From: Bacillus sp. Y1
Lineage (GTDB): Bacteria > Bacillota > Bacilli > Bacillales > Cytobacillaceae
Direction: 5' to 3'
Assembly: GCF_003586445.1 (NCBI RefSeq)
Contig: NZ_CP030028.1
Coordinates: forward strand, 510,501-574,500
DNA length: 64,000 nt
Below, one piece after another: positions 61,003-64,000 of the stretch (positions are counted from its first letter, which is position 1; every line of letters begins with the position of its first letter). Under the pieces are notes generated by a model, which had not been told where the DNA came from, did no database searches, and was given only the letters and a program-made list of their open reading frames with translations. A program made the translations under genes and the position numbers.

Positions 61003-62550
61003 ATGGCTGAAAAACAAGACAAACGGCCGCCATACGGAATTATTGGAGTTCTGTTAATTGGGGCGTTCATTACGTTTTTAAATAACACCTTATTAAATAT
61101 TGCTTTGCCATCCATCATGAAGGATTTAGAGATAGAAGCTGCCACGGTTCAGTGGTTAACTACTGGCTTTATGCTTGTTAACGGGATATTAATTCCGGCT
61201 ACTGCCTTCTTGATACAGAAATATTCTGTTCGAAATTTATTTTTAGTCGCAATGAGTTTATTTACGATCGGTACTTTAGTTGCTGGTGTGGCTCATGAAT
61301 TCCCGATTCTTTTAGCTGGACGTATGCTTCAAGCATCAGGATCTGCCATCATGATGCCATTGTTAATGAACGTCATGCTCGTTAGCTTCCCAATTGAAAA
61401 AAGAGGAACAGCGATGGGGGTATTTGGTTTAATTATCATGTTTGCCCCAGCGATTGGACCAACTTTATCTGGTTGGATTATCGAACACTATGATTGGAGA
61501 ATGCTTTTCCACTTTATTACTCCTATTTCTGTGTTAGTGGTATTAATCGGATTCTTCCTTTTAAAAGATAAGAAAGAAAAGAGTAATCTTCGTTTAGACT
61601 TTTTCTCATTAATTTTATCAAGTATTGGATTTGGTGGAATCCTTTACGGCTTCAGTTCAGCAGGAAGCAAGGGCTGGGACAGTCCGCATGTGTACCTGGC
61701 TATTGCCATCGGCTTCATCTCACTAGTAACATTTATTTTAAAACAAATGAAGCAAGACCATCCGTTGTTAAACTTTGGAGTGTTTAAATACCCAATGTTT
61801 GCCTTGTCATCTACTATATCCATGGTAACAAACATGGCATTATTCTCAGGGATGATCCTTATTCCCATTTATGTTCAAACGATTCGTGGAATTTCCCCAC
61901 TGGACGCGGGGTTAATGCTCCTACCAGGTGCCATCGCCATGGCGATTATGTCTCCTATTACGGGGAGATTGTTTGATAAATTTGGTGGTCGAGTATTGGC
62001 ATTAATCGGTTTAGGAATCACGGTGATCACCACGTATGAGTTTAGTCAGCTCTCAGTAGACTTAAGTTATACGCACTTAGTCATCCTTTATACGGTACGA
62101 ATGATCGGAATGTCATTTGTTATGATGCCTGTTTCAACAAATGGACTAAACCAGCTCCCAACTCGTTTCTATCCACATGGAACGGCAATGAACAATACGT
62201 TAAACCAAGTAGCTGGGGCAATCGGAACAGCATTGCTTGTAACCGTTATGTCTAACCGTACGGAAACACATGCAAAAGAAATAGCAGATGAAGCGATGAA
62301 GACAGCTGCAGGTCAAGGAGCAGGAGCAGGAGCAGCTCAGCCAACTGCTGAAATGATCGCTCAAATGAAAGAGCAGATTATGATGAAGGCGATGCTCGAA
62401 GGAATTAATGATGCTTTCCTAGTGGCTACAGGGATTTCGATTGTAGCATTCATCCTCGCATTCTTTATCAAACGTGCGACACAAGCAGAGGACCCAATGG
62501 AAGAAAAAGAAACTTCAAAAGTTGTCCCTGGTGAGTTAGCTGAAAACTAA
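61003..62550 (+). CDS. DHA2-family MFS multidrug exporter
   Basis: 515 aa from ATG 61003, AGGAGG 7 bases upstream. Fourteen helices are predicted, the mark of the DHA2 (EmrB/QacA) group. Motifs: LNNTLLNIALPSIMKDL (about 27-43), WLTTGFMLVNGILIP, LAGRMLQASGSAIMMPLLMN (motif C-like PxxGPTLSG follows) and GRLFDKFGGR. A Gly/Ala-rich insertion GQGAGAGAAQ near residue 438 lies in the last outer loop. Proton-driven drug efflux, probably repressed by the divergent TetR protein. Confidence 0.93.
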   Translation: MAEKQDKRPPYGIIGVLLIGAFITFLNNTLLNIALPSIMKDLEIEAATVQWLTTGFMLVNGILIPATAFLIQKYSVRNLFLVAMSLFTIGTLVAGVAHEFPILLAGRMLQASGSAIMMPLLMNVMLVSFPIEKRGTAMGVFGLIIMFAPAIGPTLSGWIIEHYDWRMLFHFITPISVLVVLIGFFLLKDKKEKSNLRLDFFSLILSSIGFGGILYGFSSAGSKGWDSPHVYLAIAIGFISLVTFILKQMKQDHPLLNFGVFKYPMFALSSTISMVTNMALFSGMILIPIYVQTIRGISPLDAGLMLLPGAIAMAIMSPITGRLFDKFGGRVLALIGLGITVITTYEFSQLSVDLSYTHLVILYTVRMIGMSFVMMPVSTNGLNQLPTRFYPHGTAMNNTLNQVAGAIGTALLVTVMSNRTETHAKEIADEAMKTAAGQGAGAGAAQPTAEMIAQMKEQIMMKAMLEGINDAFLVATGISIVAFILAFFIKRATQAEDPMEEKETSKVVPGELAEN

Positions 62551-62559
62551 AATATTGTA

Positions 62560-62590
62560 AGGAGGACCTAATTTGGTCCTCCTATTTTTA
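62560..62590 (+). terminator. Terminator of the exporter gene
   Basis: 9-bp stem AGGAGGACC / GGTCCTCCT, loop TAATTT, then ATTTTTATTT. Confidence 0.93.
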
Positions 62591-62648
62591 TTTACATAGA
62601 GTATGATAAACCTAGTACATATTATTTCTAAGAATTGGGTGTAGTGAT

Positions 62649-63326
62649 GTGAAAATATTACTTGTCGAAGACGATAAAATCATTGCTTCAGGCCTTGAAT
62701 ACTCTCTCCAGCAGGATCAGTTTTCAACGATACTTTGTTACAATGTGGAGTCTGCGAGAAAGGTCATAGCAGAACAGCTTAACGAAATTGACCTTTGTTT
62801 GTTTGATTTATCTTTACCGGATGGAAGTGGATATGATCTTTGTCGGTTAGTAAAAGAGCATAGTGATGTACCGGTCATTTTTCTAACAGCGATTGATGAT
62901 GAGGGAAATGTGGTCATGGGGCTAGATATGGGGGCGGATGATTATATTACAAAACCGTTCAGAATTCGTGAGCTTTTGTCGCGTATAAAAACTGTATTAC
63001 GACGCTATCAAAAGCAGACACAGTCAATGTTGGACATTGAATCCATTCGCATCAATACCCTTGAGGGGAAAGTATATAAAAATGGGATGGAGGTTCAAGT
63101 GACCGCCCTAGAGTATCGACTACTACTGATTTTTGCGAACCATTGTGGACAAGTGCTATCAAGAAGTCAGTTATTAGAACAGATTTGGGATGTGGCTGGT
63201 GACTTTGTTAACGATAATACACTGACCGTTTACATAAAAAGACTAAGAGAAAAGCTAGAGGATGATCCGCAACATCCTAGCATTATTAAAACCATCCGTG
63301 GATTAGGCTACAAGATGGGAGAGTAA
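62649..63326 (+). CDS. OmpR-family response regulator
   Basis: 225 aa from GTG 62649. Receiver ILLVEDDKIIASG, phospho-Asp in LCLFDLSLPDGSGYD (about residue 54), Lys in YITKPFRIRE; winged helix with FVNDNTLTVYIKRLREKLED and TIRGLGYKMGE. The kinase gene follows after one base. The target is unknown; the nearest preceding gene is a drug exporter with its own regulator. Confidence 0.93.
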   Translation: MKILLVEDDKIIASGLEYSLQQDQFSTILCYNVESARKVIAEQLNEIDLCLFDLSLPDGSGYDLCRLVKEHSDVPVIFLTAIDDEGNVVMGLDMGADDYITKPFRIRELLSRIKTVLRRYQKQTQSMLDIESIRINTLEGKVYKNGMEVQVTALEYRLLLIFANHCGQVLSRSQLLEQIWDVAGDFVNDNTLTVYIKRLREKLEDDPQHPSIIKTIRGLGYKMGE

Positions 63327-63327
63327 A

Positions 63328-64000
63328 ATGTTACGAAATCGAGAGTTTCAGTTTTATATTTTTATGCTTTCCCTTATTGGCGGAGTGGCGACTGTCTTGG
63401 CCACTTTTTCTCTCATCCAGCCTGTGTTACTCATTTCATTAACGTCTCTTGTGTTGATTGTATGCAGCATTGGTTTTACTTGCTGGCGTTATAATGAAAT
63501 AAAAAAGCTTTCAGGCTATCTTCGGAAAATGAGTTCAGGTGGTACGTCACTGGATATTCGTGACAACTATGAAGGGGAGCTGAGTATTTTAAAAAATGAA
63601 ATATACAAAGTAACCATCATGCTTTCTGAGCATAAGAAAATGCTGCAAAGGGATAAGGTGCACTTAACGGATGCGATTTCTGATATCTCCCATCAGTTAA
63701 AGACGCCTTTAACTTCTATGATGGTAATGGCTGATTTACTAAGTGCCTCTACCTTATCAGAAGGAAAGAGAAAAGAATTCACGAAAAATATCCAGGTCCA
63801 GTTAGAACGAATTGAATGGTTAGTATCTTCTTTATTGAAGCTATCAAAACTAGATGCAGGGACCATCGTTTTTAAAAAGGATCAAGTAAACGTGAAGCAG
63901 CTCATTGGAAAATCGGTAGAGTCACTATTGATTCCTATGGATATAAAAGACCAGAAATTACTTATTGATGGTGAGAATGATGTTTCTTTTCTGGGGGACT
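63328..64000 (+). CDS. Sensor histidine kinase, 3' end outside window
   Basis: Open from ATG 63328 to the window edge (224 codons visible). Two closely spaced helices (about 7-28 and 32-52) with almost no loop between them, so intramembrane sensing as in BceS-like kinases. Then a linker and the phospho-acceptor ISDISHQLKTPLTSMMVMAD (about 115-134). The ATPase domain is only begun. Partner of the regulator one base upstream. A transporter gene may follow beyond the window. Confidence 0.9.
   Translation, partial: MLRNREFQFYIFMLSLIGGVATVLATFSLIQPVLLISLTSLVLIVCSIGFTCWRYNEIKKLSGYLRKMSSGGTSLDIRDNYEGELSILKNEIYKVTIMLSEHKKMLQRDKVHLTDAISDISHQLKTPLTSMMVMADLLSASTLSEGKRKEFTKNIQVQLERIEWLVSSLLKLSKLDAGTIVFKKDQVNVKQLIGKSVESLLIPMDIKDQKLLIDGENDVSFLGD

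Overview
The window looks like a chromosomal segment of a low-GC, spore-former-type Bacillaceae (Bacillus, Neobacillus or a close genus). This rests on strong AGGAGG-type ribosome binding sites, frequent TTG and GTG starts, CcpA-type cre sites, ABC sugar importers without their own ATPase (as in MsmX-dependent bacilli), a BceRS-BceAB-like module, a YxiN/DbpA-type helicase and a methanol-dehydrogenase-like Fe-ADH. No rRNA, tRNA, CRISPR array, phage or plasmid backbone was seen.

Bases 1-8130 hold a rhamnoside operon: the 3' part of a sugar-binding protein gene, two permeases, two GH78-type alpha-L-rhamnosidase genes and a ROK kinase, closed by a terminator. Bases 8136-13700 hold unlinked single genes: MscS channel, DUF4256, tautomerase-like, alpha/beta hydrolase, HXXEE membrane protein, ECF S component and an AraC regulator. 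Bases 13700-14900 are a gene-free 1.2 kb made almost wholly of three structured repeat families. It is followed by rhaB-rhaA behind a cre site and a DeoR regulator (18.5 kb).

Bases 18.6-24.9 kb encode a two-component system whose kinase seems to start at AUU, two small membrane proteins behind matching direct-repeat boxes, and a MacB/FtsX-type ABC transporter. A lipoprotein, a histidine phosphatase and an Fe-alcohol dehydrogenase behind a Rex-like box follow. A decayed IS3-family element (27903-29252) sits exactly in the loop of what was the dehydrogenase terminator. Bases 29.4-35.4 kb contain a glycine-zipper protein, PhzF, an MFS remnant, aldo/keto reductase with a divergent AraC regulator, an HPr-like protein lacking its active-site histidine, and an adhA-adhR-like pair with MerR-type operators.

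Bases 35.4-46.7 kb form an alpha-glucan locus: YesM/YesN-like sensor and regulator, cre site, binding protein, two permeases, GH31 and a secreted GH13 pullulanase-like enzyme. Bases 46.7-51.2 kb (minus strand) encode a Bce-type peptide-resistance module. Bases 51.3-57.8 kb hold a membrane diguanylate cyclase flanked by matching mini-repeats, an amine oxidase, DbpA/YxiN, a YhfC-family protease behind a palindromic operator, and a secreted TIM-barrel-like protein under a c-di-GMP-I riboswitch. Bases 57.8-64 kb hold a LysR-dehydroquinase pair, a repeat-rich gap, TetR with a DHA2 drug exporter, and a further OmpR-type two-component system cut by the window end.

The main physiological story is plant-polymer sugar use (rhamnosides and alpha-glucans) under carbon catabolite control, with several envelope-stress two-component/ABC modules and a c-di-GMP output.
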